DNA from: Mugil cephalus
Lineage: Eukaryota > Chordata > Actinopteri > Mugiliformes > Mugilidae
Direction: 5' to 3'
Assembly (NCBI RefSeq): GCF_022458985.1
Contig: NC_061777.1
Coordinates: 11,559,668 to 11,623,667, forward strand
Length of the DNA stretch: 64,000 nt
Part shown: positions 29,032 through 42,481 of the stretch, one piece after another
Layout of the letters: every line of letters begins with the position of its first letter
Numbering within the stretch: position 1 is the first letter of the stretch
The notes under the pieces: model-generated
What the model saw: the letters and a program-made list of their open reading frames with translations, nothing else
What the model was told of the DNA's origin: nothing
Databases searched by the model: none
Made by a program: the position numbers and the translations under genes

Positions 29032-32000
29032 AGGACTATATTTGACATAAGGATACAACCAGCATCTAACCTCGTGAAGCAAATAACTCTAGCTGCATCA
29101 GTCTCAGATGTCCCTATTATGGCTGTTATGAATTCTTTGTAAATCTGAGTCAGATTTAGTGCACGTATTTCTCCTCAGTGGATGCTCTGTATTCATTAAT
29201 CAAACATAACAAGAGATCAAACAAAACAAAACAATAGATGCATAGATGTAATACATAGGCGGTGTGAAAAACAATGTCAATTAAAATCTAAAAGCAATGG
29301 AAGAGTAGACTAGCACTCTAGGATACATAAGAGATCACAATAATTACATATTTACACACAACATACATCCATATTTGTTCTTTAGACCAAATAAATTGTT
29401 GTGATACGAGGCTGTGAAATGATACCCTGCAGCCAAAGGCAAAAAGTGAACAGCAACTGTAAATGAATTTCCTGTATTACTTATCTCTTGAGACATGACA
29501 GTTTCGTTTAAGCTGCTTCGCCACGGCTGCTCATTCCACAAATGATTTTTCCCCTCTGTGGTTAATGAGGTGCTAATTAGAGATGTGAAATTAGCTGCTG
29601 CGACGTTTAGTTGGGATGAAAAGTAGACAGTGTTCATCCTTGATGGCACTTTCATTTTACCCTCTTCACATTAATGGGAATACAAGTGCACACAAACACA
29701 CACACACGCATACAGAGTTTAAATGCCCCAATGGTTACCAATTTGTCCCGATTACAGATGTGACTATTACCCACTGTCACGGCCCGCAATGATGATTAAC
29801 TACCAGCTTTGGAAGCTAATGTAGCCGGCGTGCCCCCGTAATTTGACTTTAATTGTCTATCATCTTTCTTGTTGTTTCCTTTTCTCGACTCCCTCTCTTT
29901 GCGCTCTCTCATCTCGGTTCCTTCTTTGCAGTAAATAACCTTCCCTCAAAGGACAATCATTTTCTTTCAGTTCTTTCTGTCTTGTTTTGCTGCTTTCCCC
30001 CCCACTTTTCATGCTGATGAGTCATTATTAATGTCCTTTTCCCTTTTGCCTTGACCTCCATTAGTTTATTGTATGGCTTTGTTAATATTTTTCCATTCAG
30101 TGTTGCACAGAGGAACACCAGAGCTAAGGATAATAAATGAAGAAAGAGGTAAAAGTGCAGAGAAAGGGTCAAAATACATTTTTATGAAAACACAACCCCC
30201 CCTCTCCCTAGCAATGTGCAGTATATACAGTACACGACACGACTTGGTTGCTTGTTGTAGAGTCCCCTATACTGACCAGCAGAGAGCAGTAACCAACAGC
30301 TTGTAAATCTGTCTCTGCACCACGGCCCTCAGGGAAGTTCAGAGTGCGATTGTTTCACAATGAATTTTATGTTTGAACAGGTACGAAAACGAGCAAAAGT
30401 CGCTGTTACAATTATAAATAGACAACATGCAACCAAGTGAACAAATACTTCAGTGGATAAAGTGTATATTTGTGGGTGAAGGGGATTTTATATTTTCCTC
30501 ATGTTCCACATAGTCATTTATCAATTAATTAATGCAATAAATTTGACAGCTATAATACATTTTGTGTGTTTTGTTGAGATTGTGAGTTTTACCTCCGTCT
30601 TCTCTTTTATTTCTAGTGTTCACATGCTCTGATGATGAACCTTAAACGCAAACTGAGCCGTCAAAGGGTCCAAACGAGCATCGTGATTTCATATTCGTCT
30701 GTATCAAAACAAAGAAAGGTTTAATCTGGAGATCATGACAAAATATTTCCACTGACACGCTGGCCTCTATACACAGCAATACACCAGTGACATTGTTATA
30801 GTCTCTGAGTCAGCTTCCTCAGCTTCCGCAGACGACGAAATAAAATTAGACTTCAAAACGCAAAACTGAAAAGAGTAAACAACTTTCTCAAAACTCAAAA
30901 ACTCATGTTCTCTCGTCTCATAAATGATCTCTTCCACTAGAACAATACAGTCAAGACTTCATGCACAGTTTGGCGTCATGAGGCCTGGTTACATATTCAA
31001 ATGGTGATTGAAAATATGTTTCCTTTTATTACTTTGATGAAGGATTTTTGTCCCGACATACGACTATAGTTCCACATGTCCAGTGTGTGCAGCAGTATGT
31101 AGCAAAGCTCAGTATTTTCCCCTCCTCGTAAGTACAATGTGAAACACTACAGACTACTAGAAAATCAGGGCACAGATTCTGAAAGGTAACAAAATATGTG
31201 TTCATTACTGGAACACTAAGTGCTCAGCTGTGCTGGAATATTCCACTGCACTGGTGCAACACTGGTGAGACCAATTTATAATCTTTCTAGGTGAACAGAG
31301 TGCTAAATGATGCCAAATGTGCACAATGATGTTTGAGTGAGAAACAAAGGCCCTGTGCTCAGATTTAAGCAGTTTGGAGGCATGGCGTCGATACAAGTTT
31401 TCAGAACTGTGTGCATAGTTCAGTTTCCTGTGTATAAAATGAGGTGAATGTCTAACATTTATAGTATGTGCATTTTTATGGGAAAATAAACTGGCTGATG
31501 TTTTGCAGATTTTACTAACTAAGACTCTTTCATCAAGTTAATGGCTATGTCTGCATATAGAACAAATGTATCCTCTTTGTAGTAAAAAAAAAAAAGAAAA
31601 AAAATTTCACCGATCTTATCTCTCAGCATGCTTTGACACAGGAGTCATAAGGGAAGACATGTGCACATTTCCACATATGGGGCTTGACGTAAACAACGCG
31701 ATCTGACGAAGCTAATGTCGTCTCCGTGACTCTCACTCGCTCCGCATTAGATGTAGTGGATGTCATTCTGCAGATGTTTGTTTGGCAGTAAGCTGGCGTT
31801 AACAGCCAGACTACCGGGAAATAAAATAAAAAATAAATAAAAAAAACACAGCGTCACACTTTTAATGGGAAGTTTATCTCCATTTTCACACAGATGTCAG
31901 AAACTTTACAGGAAACATCAGCTGCCGGAGTCGGGAAGCACTTTCCGGGACGCTTCTAGTGCAGTTTTGTGAATGCGCAGCAGAACTAGACAAGGCGATG
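29029..32000. other. Gene-free intergenic DNA
   Basis: No gene recognised. The 29740-29860 part is free of obvious repeats and has ATGATTAACTA and TTTAATTGTC homeodomain-like sites; the remainder is ordinary AT-rich sequence. Confidence 0.5.
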
Positions 32001-32809
32001 ACGCCGCTCGCGTGCATACACACACACACACATACACGACACACAAACAAGTGTGACGCTGTGATTGGCCGAAGCTGATTTTCTTCAGGGTCTGCACGCC
32101 GAGGGCTGTCGTTGATCAGGCCCTTATAGATCACCTTGACAACCATTCCTCAGAGGCAAGACACGCAGTTGCTTTTCTGTGTGTGTGTGTGTGTGTTTGT
32201 GTGTTAATGAGTGTGTGGGCCTTATGCTGCATAGACAGTCACAAACGTAAATACAAATGGACAAGCGAGAGAGGAGAGTGGTGATGCGATGTGACTATCT
32301 CTCCCTCAGACCCGAGACACGAGTCGGGGGCTGACGGGATGAAGGGATGGTAGCTTTCCACTTCACACACCGGGTCACTCGCCTGCGACCTCCTTACTGC
32401 TGCTTCTCTTAACTTTCGCCTTCTCCCTTTTACGTGTCGGACTCTCGGCTCTCCGCTCCTCTTTCGCCTGCAGCTTTTCATCTCAGCCCTTTCATCCGCT
32501 CTCCTCCTTATTGTTTCACATACATTTGTAGACATCTGAACTTGCTGACCGTCCCCGCAAAGCTTTATATTGTCATATTGCACGTGCAGATGTATTTATT
32601 TGCACAATTATGCCTTGTTGAACAGTGTGCAGCGTTTCCCATCCATCCGTCAGTTCGCCCCAACTTTGCTCACACCTTGCTTCCCCTCCTTTGAACCCCT
32701 CACCCCTTCCTCCGAGGGCCCGGGCAAATCACACGCGCGGGGGATGTATTAAATCTGAAATCTTTCCACTTCAGTGAGATTCAGGAAATTGTCTACCCTG
32801 CGGGAAGTA

Positions 32810-33005
32810 AACGCAGATGGAGGGATAGATAGATAGATGGAAACAGGCCGAGATGGATAGAGGAGTAAAATGGGAGGATGGAGAGATGGATTTAGGGAAG
32901 GGGAGGCGCTGATTGCCAGACGGAAGGTATTCGGAAGACGGATGGATCGGAGGTGAACGCGAGGGGGAAGGAATGGAGGGATGGAGGGTGGGGGGGGGAG
33001 GAGGG
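32810..33005. repeat. Degenerate GATA/GGAT-rich tract
   Basis: GATAGATAGATAGATGG and many GGATGGA/GATGGAG units run for about 190 bases, followed by a G-rich run at 32988-33006. It is a decayed tetranucleotide minisatellite-like tract. Confidence 0.6.
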
Positions 33006-33072
33006 GGTGAGTGAGCTGTCTGTTTGAAGATAAATCAGGGAGGCAGTGTAGTGAGGAGGTCTGTATCTATAA

Positions 33073-33100
<28 letters not shown>
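33073..33100. repeat. (CA)n microsatellite
   Basis: Fourteen uninterrupted AC units. Confidence 0.9.
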
Positions 33101-33105
<5 letters not shown>

Positions 33106-33728
33106 AACAGATGCGTGTGCGCACTCACGCTTCGTCTTACACACATCCGAACACAAGTACACGCACTTACTGGCTCGTGCACACTCTGCCCCGCGGCGAG
33201 GTGGTAAAAGGCCACGGCTGATTGGGTGCTGCAGGCTGATTTCACCCCGAGTGGAAGAGCAATGCATGTTGGGATGTTTGGATACAAATGCAGTCATCCA
33301 TGAAGGCATGAGGTAGGTCACCCTCTTCTCTCTGTCTCCCTCGTCCCTTTTTAACATTTTCCTCCTTGCTGCTTACCCCCACGCTTCTCTCATTATCTTT
33401 CTTCCTCAGCCCCGACGCTAAACCTTTCACTCTTTTCACTAACACACGTCCAAATCTGCTCCCTTTCTCTCTTCCGATCCATCCATCTTTCATAAAGAGA
33501 GTGTGTCCTCTCCGGGTAATAACAGCAGCACCTCGTCCTCCTTTTTGAGCTTCACGCCATCTTTTCCTTGCCTATAGCCTTCTCTGCTAACACACGCATA
33601 CACTCACACACACTTTGTATCCCCGCAGTGTAGTGTGCTAACAGAATAATTAGTCGTGCTTGATGTCTCTGACAGCTCTAATCCTTCTAAACGGCCACCA
33701 CATGCCTTCCCTCATCAGCCCATGGCGA

Positions 33729-33752
33729 CACACACACACACACACACACACG
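33729..33752. repeat. (CA)n microsatellite
   Basis: About twelve CA units. Confidence 0.88.
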
Positions 33753-34449
33753 GACGCACACTCTTGCACAGCTTCCAGACAGACATATGTGACGGTTCCA
33801 TCTGTGTTTAGCGTAGTGCTGCTGAAATGATTTTATGCCCTAAATGTCAAAACCAACACATAATGTAACTGACCTCCGCTCCACAGCGCACGCAGCCATT
33901 TTTGTCCGTGATACTAACATATTTTAGAAAATGTCAGGAGCTGTAAGGTGAAACTCTCTCAGCTCATAAGCACATAGACGCACATGGAAGGGGCCAACTG
34001 GGGGGAAAAAATCGCCATTTTGCTGCAATAAAAATCAACTACAGCTTCTGGAGATTATTGGAGTTTTCATTGATAAATTGTCTCCCCATGCGTCACCACT
34101 ACAAAGTCACCACTGCAGGGGAAGGCGGAGATAAATGTAGCGAGGCCTCTGATGCTTCGCTGTAGCCTGTGCATCCTGCATTCCCTTTGAACGCTGTTTT
34201 TTAAAAAATATATATTTTTTTATAACTCCTCAAAGGCGAGCGCTTGCATCTGCTCCTGAATATTCTGTGAAGCGATCCTCCTGACGCAGTGAAGCCAGCG
34301 CTCAGGCGGGCGGGGGGGCTGTGAACGGGGTTCGGGTCAGAAAGGAAGGTCCAGGCCGTGGTCTGAATGAACGTCAGGAAGGACGGAAAATGTGTCAGAT
34401 GAGGAAATTTTCAGTGACTGCTCACGAAGGTTCGGCCATTGTTCTTATA

Positions 34450-34772
34450 TACACACGTGCCAATTTATTAGGTACACTACTGTGCACTAATGACAGTATT
34501 AGTTTCATTAAGGTTATGGTATCGAGCATTTGTTTAAAATAACTGAGAGAGCTGTTGATGTTTCACCATGTTGCACCAATACACGTTTCTATTATTTTTA
34601 TAGTCCATGGGCTGGGCTACATGACAGAGACAGACTACAGAAGACAAACACTACGGTTGAATTACCACCTTTCCTGCGCTGTTTCAACATGATCTGCGCA
34701 TTAGCGCAACACTGTTATATTAGAACGGATTAGTTTTCAATGGTGTACTTAACAAAATGGCAAGTGAGTGTA
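34450..34772. mobile_element. Tc1-like MITE (family D, copy 2)
   Basis: A 323-bp element bounded by TA, with ends TACACACGTGCCAATTTATT and the complement TACACTCACTTGCCATTTTG. It shares TTTGTTTAAAATAAC and GAATTACCACCTTTC blocks with the copy at 26542-26863. The ends closely resemble those of the transposase-bearing element at 20195-21184, suggesting a non-autonomous derivative. Confidence 0.8.
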
Positions 34773-35596
34773 ATTTGGAAATTTGCGCACGTAACCCGGT
34801 CATCAGTACACACATACTGAGAGGGCTGTGTGTGTGTTCGGTGCTTTTCTATTTGCATTTTACTTCCTGTTTATGTCTCTCCCCCACCCACGTGATTACA
34901 CTCACCTGCCTTGGCTTGTGTGCTCCTCTCCCCATTGGTTTCATCTGTGTCTCATTAACCCCCATCAGCCTTGTCTTTCCCCTCCTCAAGTCGTCTGTTC
35001 AATTTCACCTTTTGTCAGACATGTGGTTTTGGTTTTTGTAACCGTCTTACCTCTGTGTTTGTAGGTCATCATTAAATCTACTTTGACTCGCTCATCCTGC
35101 CTCACTTCATTTCACCCCCTCTTAAGTGTACAGTCAAAATACACATGCAAACATAATACGCACAACGTAATAGTGGAGCTCTTTGCCCGCGCACACGCCT
35201 CAACAACAGCGGGACCGTCTCACTTCTTCCCCATCATAAATGCCAAACCACGGTCGGTGACAAATGTCACTATCGTATGCAGACGGAAGTGTCCTATTAA
35301 ATATCTAGATGTAAGTAACCAGAAGCACACAAGTCTAGTCTTTGAACGCAGCATAAACATTCAGCTCTGGAGGAGCTGGAGGAGAATCGGCCTTCTTCTT
35401 CTTCTTCTTCTGCGCAGATTTGACTGCATGTGGTGTGAAACCCACAGGATTTACTGCAGCCTGTGAACAAGGATAAATGTATTTGTTTGTTGGCCTCAAC
35501 ATTTGCGTTATCCAATTTCCCATTGCAGCTTTGTGTCTGGGAGATATGTTTGTATATTTGCTTATGTGGTCGTGACTTTTTAAGCCGAGTGTGTGA

Positions 35597-35630
<34 letters not shown>

Positions 35631-37495
35631 CCATTTTCCCAGTGGAAGATGACAAGCATCATTACAGTGTGGAACGCAGTCAACATGGAATAAATGCAAA
35701 CAGATAGCCGAGTCTCTCTATAGCGCTCTATTACACACACACACAAACATGTGTGTGCTTGGTTGTTTACCGCGTGTGTGTGTACAGTGAACATGTGCGT
35801 ACAGTGAAAGTGTGTAAGGTCGTGATAGGAAACAGAGACGGAGTCACGGGGGGTTTGCAGCTTTGTACTGCACTTCTGTGAGATTTTCCCTGAGAAAGGA
35901 CCATCGGCAAAAGAGAACCACTGGCGAGAGACAGAGGGACAACATGAGACATGAGGAGGAGGGAGTGAAAGCGAGACGGGGGCTGCTCGAAATCTCAGGA
36001 GACGGAGAGAAAGGAGAAGAGGAGCTGCAAGAACGGGCATGTCAGGTGGAAGGGGAGAAAGAGAAGGAGTGATCAAGTGACTGAATGAGGGTGAATGAAG
36101 TCATGAAATGGGAGAAAGCTTAAATAATAATACAGAAAGACAGAAAGGTTCAGCGGTGAGGAAGAGGAAGGAGGAGGTGGAAAGGGGAGATTTTGGGTCA
36201 CATGGTTTGTTTGTGAGGGCGAGACTCAACAAAGATCAGTGACAGTTTCATGTCTCACTTACTGTACAGTTACAGTAATTAACGATGCAGTTGGCTCAGC
36301 TTAGTATATCAGATAGAGTATTTTCCGGGATGCAATTCAGAAGTTGAACATCTACCTGCTGTTTGATCTACAGCAGCCTTCAAAAGATGGATTTCAGATA
36401 TTTTGTTTCTATGCTGTAGTCGTTTCAAGAACCGTGGATCCTTCACTTTGTTCTGTATGAGATAAAAGGCAAAGTCGTCAACCAATGGAGGAGCAACCAT
36501 CCGTTAAATGTGTCTTTGTTGTATCAGAGATTCATATTTTAGCTAGTAATATTTGGGAAGAACTTTTTCCTGAGGCTGCCTCTTATTCTGAACCAGGTCG
36601 CTGTGGCAACAGTGTGTGGAGAGCATCCCAGGTGTCGGCGGTCTGCAGGTTGGATGTGCATCCTGATGAGATGCCTGAACCAATTCAGCTGGCTCTCCAC
36701 TGAGCTCCCTCCTCACGCTGTCCCAAGGAGAAAACTTTCAGTCACCTCAGCTTTTAGTCACCACTGACCCGGACAGACAGGGTATATGTAGATCAGCTCA
36801 AGACGCTCTCTACACCGCAGCAATATACATTATACTGACAGCACCTAGATCCTTCAGCTACTTCTCCTGGCCCAGACACTTTCAGCAGGAGAATTTTTTA
36901 CAACAAAGTACTTAAATACAAAATGACTTCTAACACCAACGGGCTCTAAAAGTCCTCTAATCATTAACTAAACTGCAGGGGGGAGTATCGTCAAACTCTG
37001 CAGGCGGCTTAACAAGCTCAGAGTCTGCGGTCTGACTCTGGTACATGATCAAATGTGACAAACCCCGAAGCTCCTCAAGTGGCCTGTTCTGTATTCTTCA
37101 GCATGTCAGTATCTGTGGGAGCTGGTGTCAGCATCAGGTATTTGTATGGGTTTGTAGCAGTGGGCTCACCCAGCTATAGTACGACCAGACACACTGTATG
37201 TCAGTCATCGGCAGTTGAATTACATGTATGTGTTTGTAACATGACTTAAAGTTGTTACGCTCCAGTTCATATCACTGAAGGTTGGTTTGGTAACAAGACT
37301 GGACTACCAGCCTGGAAAATGAGGAGACTGCCCAGAGGCCAAAGACTGCCAAGAGCCCGTCCTAAAGGACTGGCATTCATGTGAATGTTACTTAGATATG
37401 TAGCACCCACCTAGACCAGACCAGACAACCCCACCCTATAGCAATGACACTCCTTGGTGGTGGCAGCCATTACCAGCAGAATACAGCCTGACACT
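34773..37495. other. Gene-free intergenic DNA
   Basis: No gene recognised. It contains a (TG)n run at 35598-35626, a GAA/CTT-rich run at about 35392-35412 and a purine-rich tract at about 35940-36070. Confidence 0.5.
35598..35626. repeat. (TG)n microsatellite
   Basis: About fourteen uninterrupted TG units. Confidence 0.9.
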
Positions 37496-38075
37496 CAGTG
37501 CGTTTACATGCACAGCTTAATGGAGCTAGGCTCAAAATTTCGACTTTCTGAACACGGCCCCTTAAATGCAACGGAGAAAATCGAACTGACGACAACATGT
37601 CATCCTCCACACTAGGTGGCGATATGTGTCTTTTCAGTGGGTTAATTTCCGGTGAACCTATTGCGTCATATAATAAACAACTGGGGTCGTTAATTCGGCA
37701 GACTGGCATTTCAAACAACAACAAGATGGATAATAGTACAGAGTTTATATTGATATTATTGGTGCAGATAAGATGCTTCCTATCCCTCATGTGGTTATTC
37801 TACTTGCTCTGTTTACCTTCTTCTTCTGTGATTATTTTTGTTCCGGGGTCACACGCCAGAGCAGCAGATGTAGAGCATGTGCTCACCTGCTGGTCTAGTT
37901 TAACTCTGATTAAGGCGTATACAGGCCAGAGAAAATCGATTTCCAATGGCATTATCTGGGTATCTTAGTCGGATAAGGAGAACTCTGATATTAGTCTATA
38001 TGAGTAACATGCTTACATGCGTTAAAGTTGTCCAGTTAGTGCCAGATTAAGCAGTAATTTGTTTATTGATGTGTC
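37496..38075 (+). mobile_element. GTGCRTTTACATGCA repeat family, copy 1
   Basis: It starts AGTGCGTTTACATGCACAG and shares long blocks with the copy at 41856-42481: ACAACATGTC/CTCCTCCACACTAGGTGG, GCGATATGTGTCTTTTCAG, CGTCATATAATAAACAA and GGCATTTCAAACAACAAC. The right inverted end is lost. Short open frames inside are not conserved between copies in a coding manner, so it appears non-coding. Confidence 0.8.
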
Positions 38076-39660
38076 TACAGTGATTTATTTTATTATGATC
38101 TGTTATTCAGGTCAGGTTGGAAATAATGGCCAGACCCAGTGACCTTTGTTTTCTCATCTTAATATTCTGAACTGATTTGTGTTTCACACACAAGACACAA
38201 GTCAACTTGAAGTAGAGGGAAGTGTTACGCCTCACGCCGTATTTAGTTTCATAATTATTAATGTTGTGATTCTGGATGATTGTGTTTCACTTTAATTTGG
38301 TTTAAAACAAATAGTTCTTTCACCTGTGAAAAAGGGGAACTGACAAAAGGAGTTAAACCAAGATAGACATGAACCTATTTATCTAAAAACGATAGTTAGT
38401 AGTCTAAATTAGTCTAAATCAATAGACTGTCTGACTTAAATGATCTGGATCAAATTATTTCTAACCTACTAGGAATAAAAAAAAAAAGGGAGAGTGAATC
38501 ATACTTATCGTATGTTTTTCTTAATGTAAACTGTGACATTTCACCTTGTTTATCTTCAGTACATTGACAGTTTTTGTATTTAAAGTGAACTGTGTTGGTC
38601 TATTTTTATATTGCATCCCCACTCCTTGGAGCCTAGAATTGGTCCAGTAGGTAGATAATAATGTTGGTTGACTCAAGTTCTACACTGAGACCTTAAGGAA
38701 AGTCATATTATTACATTATATTACAAATATTAGGCTTCAACCAACAAGGCAAACATCTAAAATTTATTTTTGGTGTGTACAGTATATTTATATTTTTATA
38801 GCTCTAGACTTTTGGTTTCTTTCTTGGTGTCTGGGGGAATTGAAAATTCCATGTATCAAAGAGGGCATTAAGATCAAACGACACGATTTTGCCCCTGGTG
38901 GCCCCCGGGGACGTTAATCCAGTCACGTTTGATAACATATAACATGTATGGACTTGCAATCTTTGGGATGTTGACTCGCACAAGTTCTGGAGAAAAGGCT
39001 TGTTTGTCCATCTGTGGTCAGCACTTCTCAAAAGCAAACAGAGCGAGCAGAAGGCTGGACACATGGTTCAAAGACGGTTAAACAGTTCACAAGACAAACA
39101 CTCACACAGCTAAACACCAGCAAACAGCCGTCCTCAAATACACTTCCTCTGAGGACACGGAGACAGAGTCACATGTGTGCTGCTCAACACCGTCGCCGAC
39201 ATCAATAACAGCAACACCGTCTGTGTAACTTGGCGTTCACTGCAAGACACAACTCTGGAGACAGAGATTCAAGTTTCTGTCTTTACTGCCGGGCAGATTA
39301 ATTCCATTCAGACCCGCTTGTTTACTTTATAAACCGCATGTGTGCTGACATGGATGTGATCTTAGCTCTTGATCTCACTTTTGAGCAGCTTATTGGGAAA
39401 TATTTACTCTCTTGTGAGAACTAAAACTATAGTAGAACAAAACACAGATGGTTACGTTGACAAATGGACTCGTTTTGGGAGAAGAAGTTAATCCCAGTTT
39501 TATTCCAGCTCCAGATGTTAGTGTTGTCTGTGCTAAGCTGGACACACAGTATACGATAAGATTTTACAGGTTGTTTGCGCAAATAAAGTTAATAATAGCA
39601 TTCAAACCTCAAGTGATTATTTGCATGGAAAAAATCATTTTCCGATGCGTCACAGCAAGA
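38076..39660. other. Gene-free intergenic DNA
   Basis: AT-rich sequence with no gene, long repeat or RNA gene that I recognise. Confidence 0.5.
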
Positions 39661-39898
39661 AGAAGGTTCAGGGTTCAATTGGCCTCTGTGTGTGGAGTCT
39701 GCATGTTCTCCCTTCTCCGACTTCCTCCCACCCTCCAAAGACATGCTCGTTAGGTTAATTGCTGATTCTAAATTGGCTGTAGGTGTGAGTGTGAATGAAT
39801 CTGTCAGCCCTGTGATGGACTGGAGACCTGTCCAGGGTGCACATCTCCTCTCACCTAACGACAGCTGGGACAGGCTCCAGCAGCCCCTGCGACATGAA
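39661..39898 (+). repeat. High-copy fish dispersed repeat (TGCATGTTCTCCC...GGCTCCAGC type)
   Basis: It contains GTCTGCATGTTCTCCCTTCT, GACTTCCTCCCACCCTCCAA, GATTCTAAATTGGCTGTAGG and GGGACAGGCTCCAGCAGCCC in the order typical of a very abundant fish interspersed repeat. I am not certain which retroelement class it belongs to. Partial relatives occur at 45880-45985, 47060-47130 and 52015-52200. Confidence 0.75.
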
Positions 39899-40377
39899 TG
39901 CCACTTTTGTTAGAGTTGTTATGCGCTAAAATAAGGAACAACAACAGCACGATCCTTTGAGTCAGTCCTCGTTTCCATTAAATTGTAGGCTAACTGGACC
40001 AGCGGTCGTACAGTACTTTTCTCTCTCTGCCTCTCTTTGTGTGTGTCTGACCATTAACCCATCACATGTGTAAAGTGTACGTGTGACCACACGCACGCAC
40101 GGTGAGCCCCTCTCTGTCTCCGAGCTCTGGGGGCAGATCAAACGCTGGCGCTGTCATATGGTTTGAATTAGGTTCAGTCTTCATGTTTCATCATAAAACT
40201 TCAATAAAAGCCCATACAACACAGACACACACACATGCTCACCACGTCAGGGTGTTTGGTTTATGTGACCGATGTTTGTTATGATGTGTGTCACACTATC
40301 GGGCTGTTTTTTCAGACCGTGTGTGTGTCTGTATATATAGTTTGGCACGACGGTGTGGTTGTGTGTGTTGTGGTTAG

Positions 40378-40380
<3 letters not shown>

Positions 40381-40419
<39 letters not shown>
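40381..40419. repeat. (GT)n microsatellite
   Basis: Nineteen uninterrupted GT units. It produces spurious Cys-Val or Thr-His frames on the two strands. Confidence 0.92.
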
Positions 40420-40420
<1 letters not shown>

Positions 40421-41855
40421 TTGTGGTTCTGCACATTTTTTCCCAAACCGCTGACCCATAAGCTATGAGAGGTTGTGGGCTAATGGGCCCACCCACAATC
40501 AGGAAACGTATACACACCAACACACACCTGCATGGACACACACACACATTCGGTGATACCCTACAAAGAGACGTTTTACACAAGCCAACGTCTCTCAGTG
40601 GGAGTAATCCCTCTGATTTGCAGCTCCGCTTCAGCGTTTAATCAGATTCACATGAAGTTCTTCGCTAAACCCTCAAATAAAGACGAGAACACCGCAATGT
40701 TATAACAAGGAATCATTACATTGTGTTTGTTTTGTGCCAAAGTCTTTCTTTAAGGAATAAAACTGTCTTTCGTTCTGTCTCATTTCAGACATCAAAGCCA
40801 ACGTGCTGCCGCTGTGGTGCCATCTACAGCCTCTGATCTTTTCCCATTTTCTCGTTGTGTGTCAAAATACGATTATCGCCTCAGTTTCGTCTGTGACTTT
40901 TATAGTCCATTCACAGAATAGTTTGTCAGTGACGACGGTGAATGGTTTTGAGCGTCAGCGATGTAAATGCTGCGGAGTCTTAAACATTGTTGCTTCTGGG
41001 TGGCATCTTTTATTTTCATAGTTGAATGTAGCGTAAAAGTCATCATCAATATCATCATTTGTGCTGGGTGAATGTTGTTTCTCACGCACGCCATAATAAA
41101 CGGACTCACCTGCCGAGAAACATTAAAACAGCCTCCTCCTCAATCAAGGCAAATGTGCAACACTTTTATTGTGGATGCTTGTGGGCAGAGGGGTGGATGA
41201 GTCATAAAGCATAAAGGTCAATAAAGCGTTGGACTTTAATGTGACGCTTCTTTTCCACTCTCGAGACAGTTAACCATGGGTGGTTTCCAAAGCCAACCCC
41301 CATGTTTGGCTAGATGACAGTAGCTGTCACTGTTGTCGGCTGTGTGTTGTGTCTCTGAATACAGTCCAGTCAGGGTCAAGTACCGCTGGAGTGACTTCAA
41401 CGTGGCTCATATTAAGTCTTTGAGTGCAAGCACAGCAATGCAGTTTGAATGGGTTACGAGAGGACATGACTCTGTCTAATGTGCTTCTGTCATACATAAC
41501 ATGTCTTATAATTTAGTTTGATTGCTGCAACAGCCAATTAGCAACGCGTTAAAATGCACTGGGTCAGTAGGGTCTGAATGTATCAGCCATGCTTTTCACA
41601 GAGAGGGACAAGACAGTAACGTGACTAATTTAACCCAGAGGGTAATTGATGATTTTGCTGGTTTGAAAGTGAGACGAGCAAAATTTCAAAGTAATTGAGT
41701 AATGTGATCATCGCACTAATTAGTGCATGGCAGAATTGTAAAAGTTTTGTTTCTTTGCATCATTATTAACCAAAGTACAGCCAATCTTTACCCTGGATTT
41801 GTGGTTTCTGAAAGGAAAGGTACTCCTGAATCACATAGCTGTGCAGAGTCAATCG
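40420..41855. other. Gene-free intergenic DNA with a candidate regulatory segment
   Basis: No gene recognised. Bases 41500-41760 are repeat-free and rich in TAAT-type sites, with a 14-bp palindrome at 41713-41726. Confidence 0.5.
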
Positions 41856-42481
41856 GTGCATTTACATGCACAGATTAATCGCGCTATGCTTGAAATGCTT
41901 AACTTTCTGAATACAGTCCTTGTCCCAGTTTACATGCAACGGAGAAAATCTAATAACTGATGGGAACATGTCCTCCTCCTCCACACTAGGTGGCGATATG
42001 TGTCTTTTCAGCAGGTTAATACAGCCCCCTTTCCGGTTGACCTACTACGTCATATAATAAACAAGAGTCGTTCATGTGGCAGACCGGCATTTCAAACAAC
42101 AACTAGATAGAAAATAGTAATTTAGCTTTTTTAATCTTGTACGTAATGTGCACGCTAATTATGGTGCAGATAAGATATGTGCTATTCCTCAGGTGTTTCT
42201 TTTGCCAGCTCTGTTTACCTCCTTCTTGCGATCGGCTATCTTGGATGTTTTTGTTCTGGGGTCACATGCCAGCGCAGTGGTTGTGGAGCGTACCGTTGTT
42301 ATCCTGCTGTAGTCCGACTAAACGTATACATGATGGAGACAAATTTCATTCACGTTATCTGGGTGTCATAATCGGATAATGAGAAGTCCAATTTTAGTCA
42401 GACTAATGTTCTAGTAAAGTTCTCGGGTTAGAGTCCGATTAAGGCAATAATTCGTTTTTGTCACATGCATGTAAAGGCACT
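41856..42481 (+). mobile_element. GTGCRTTTACATGCA repeat family, most complete copy
   Basis: It carries both inverted ends: GGTGCATTTACATGCA on the left, and on the right CATGCATGTAAAGGCACT, whose complement is AGTGCCTTTACATGCATG. It is about 626 bp with no coding capacity. The family has at least two other copies in the window. The superfamily was not assigned, because I could not define a convincing target duplication. Confidence 0.8.

Noticed and set aside
29344-29655. 103-codon minus-strand frame in the gene desert
   Set aside because: No domain, no splice context and no recognisable homology; its length is within chance for AT-moderate DNA.
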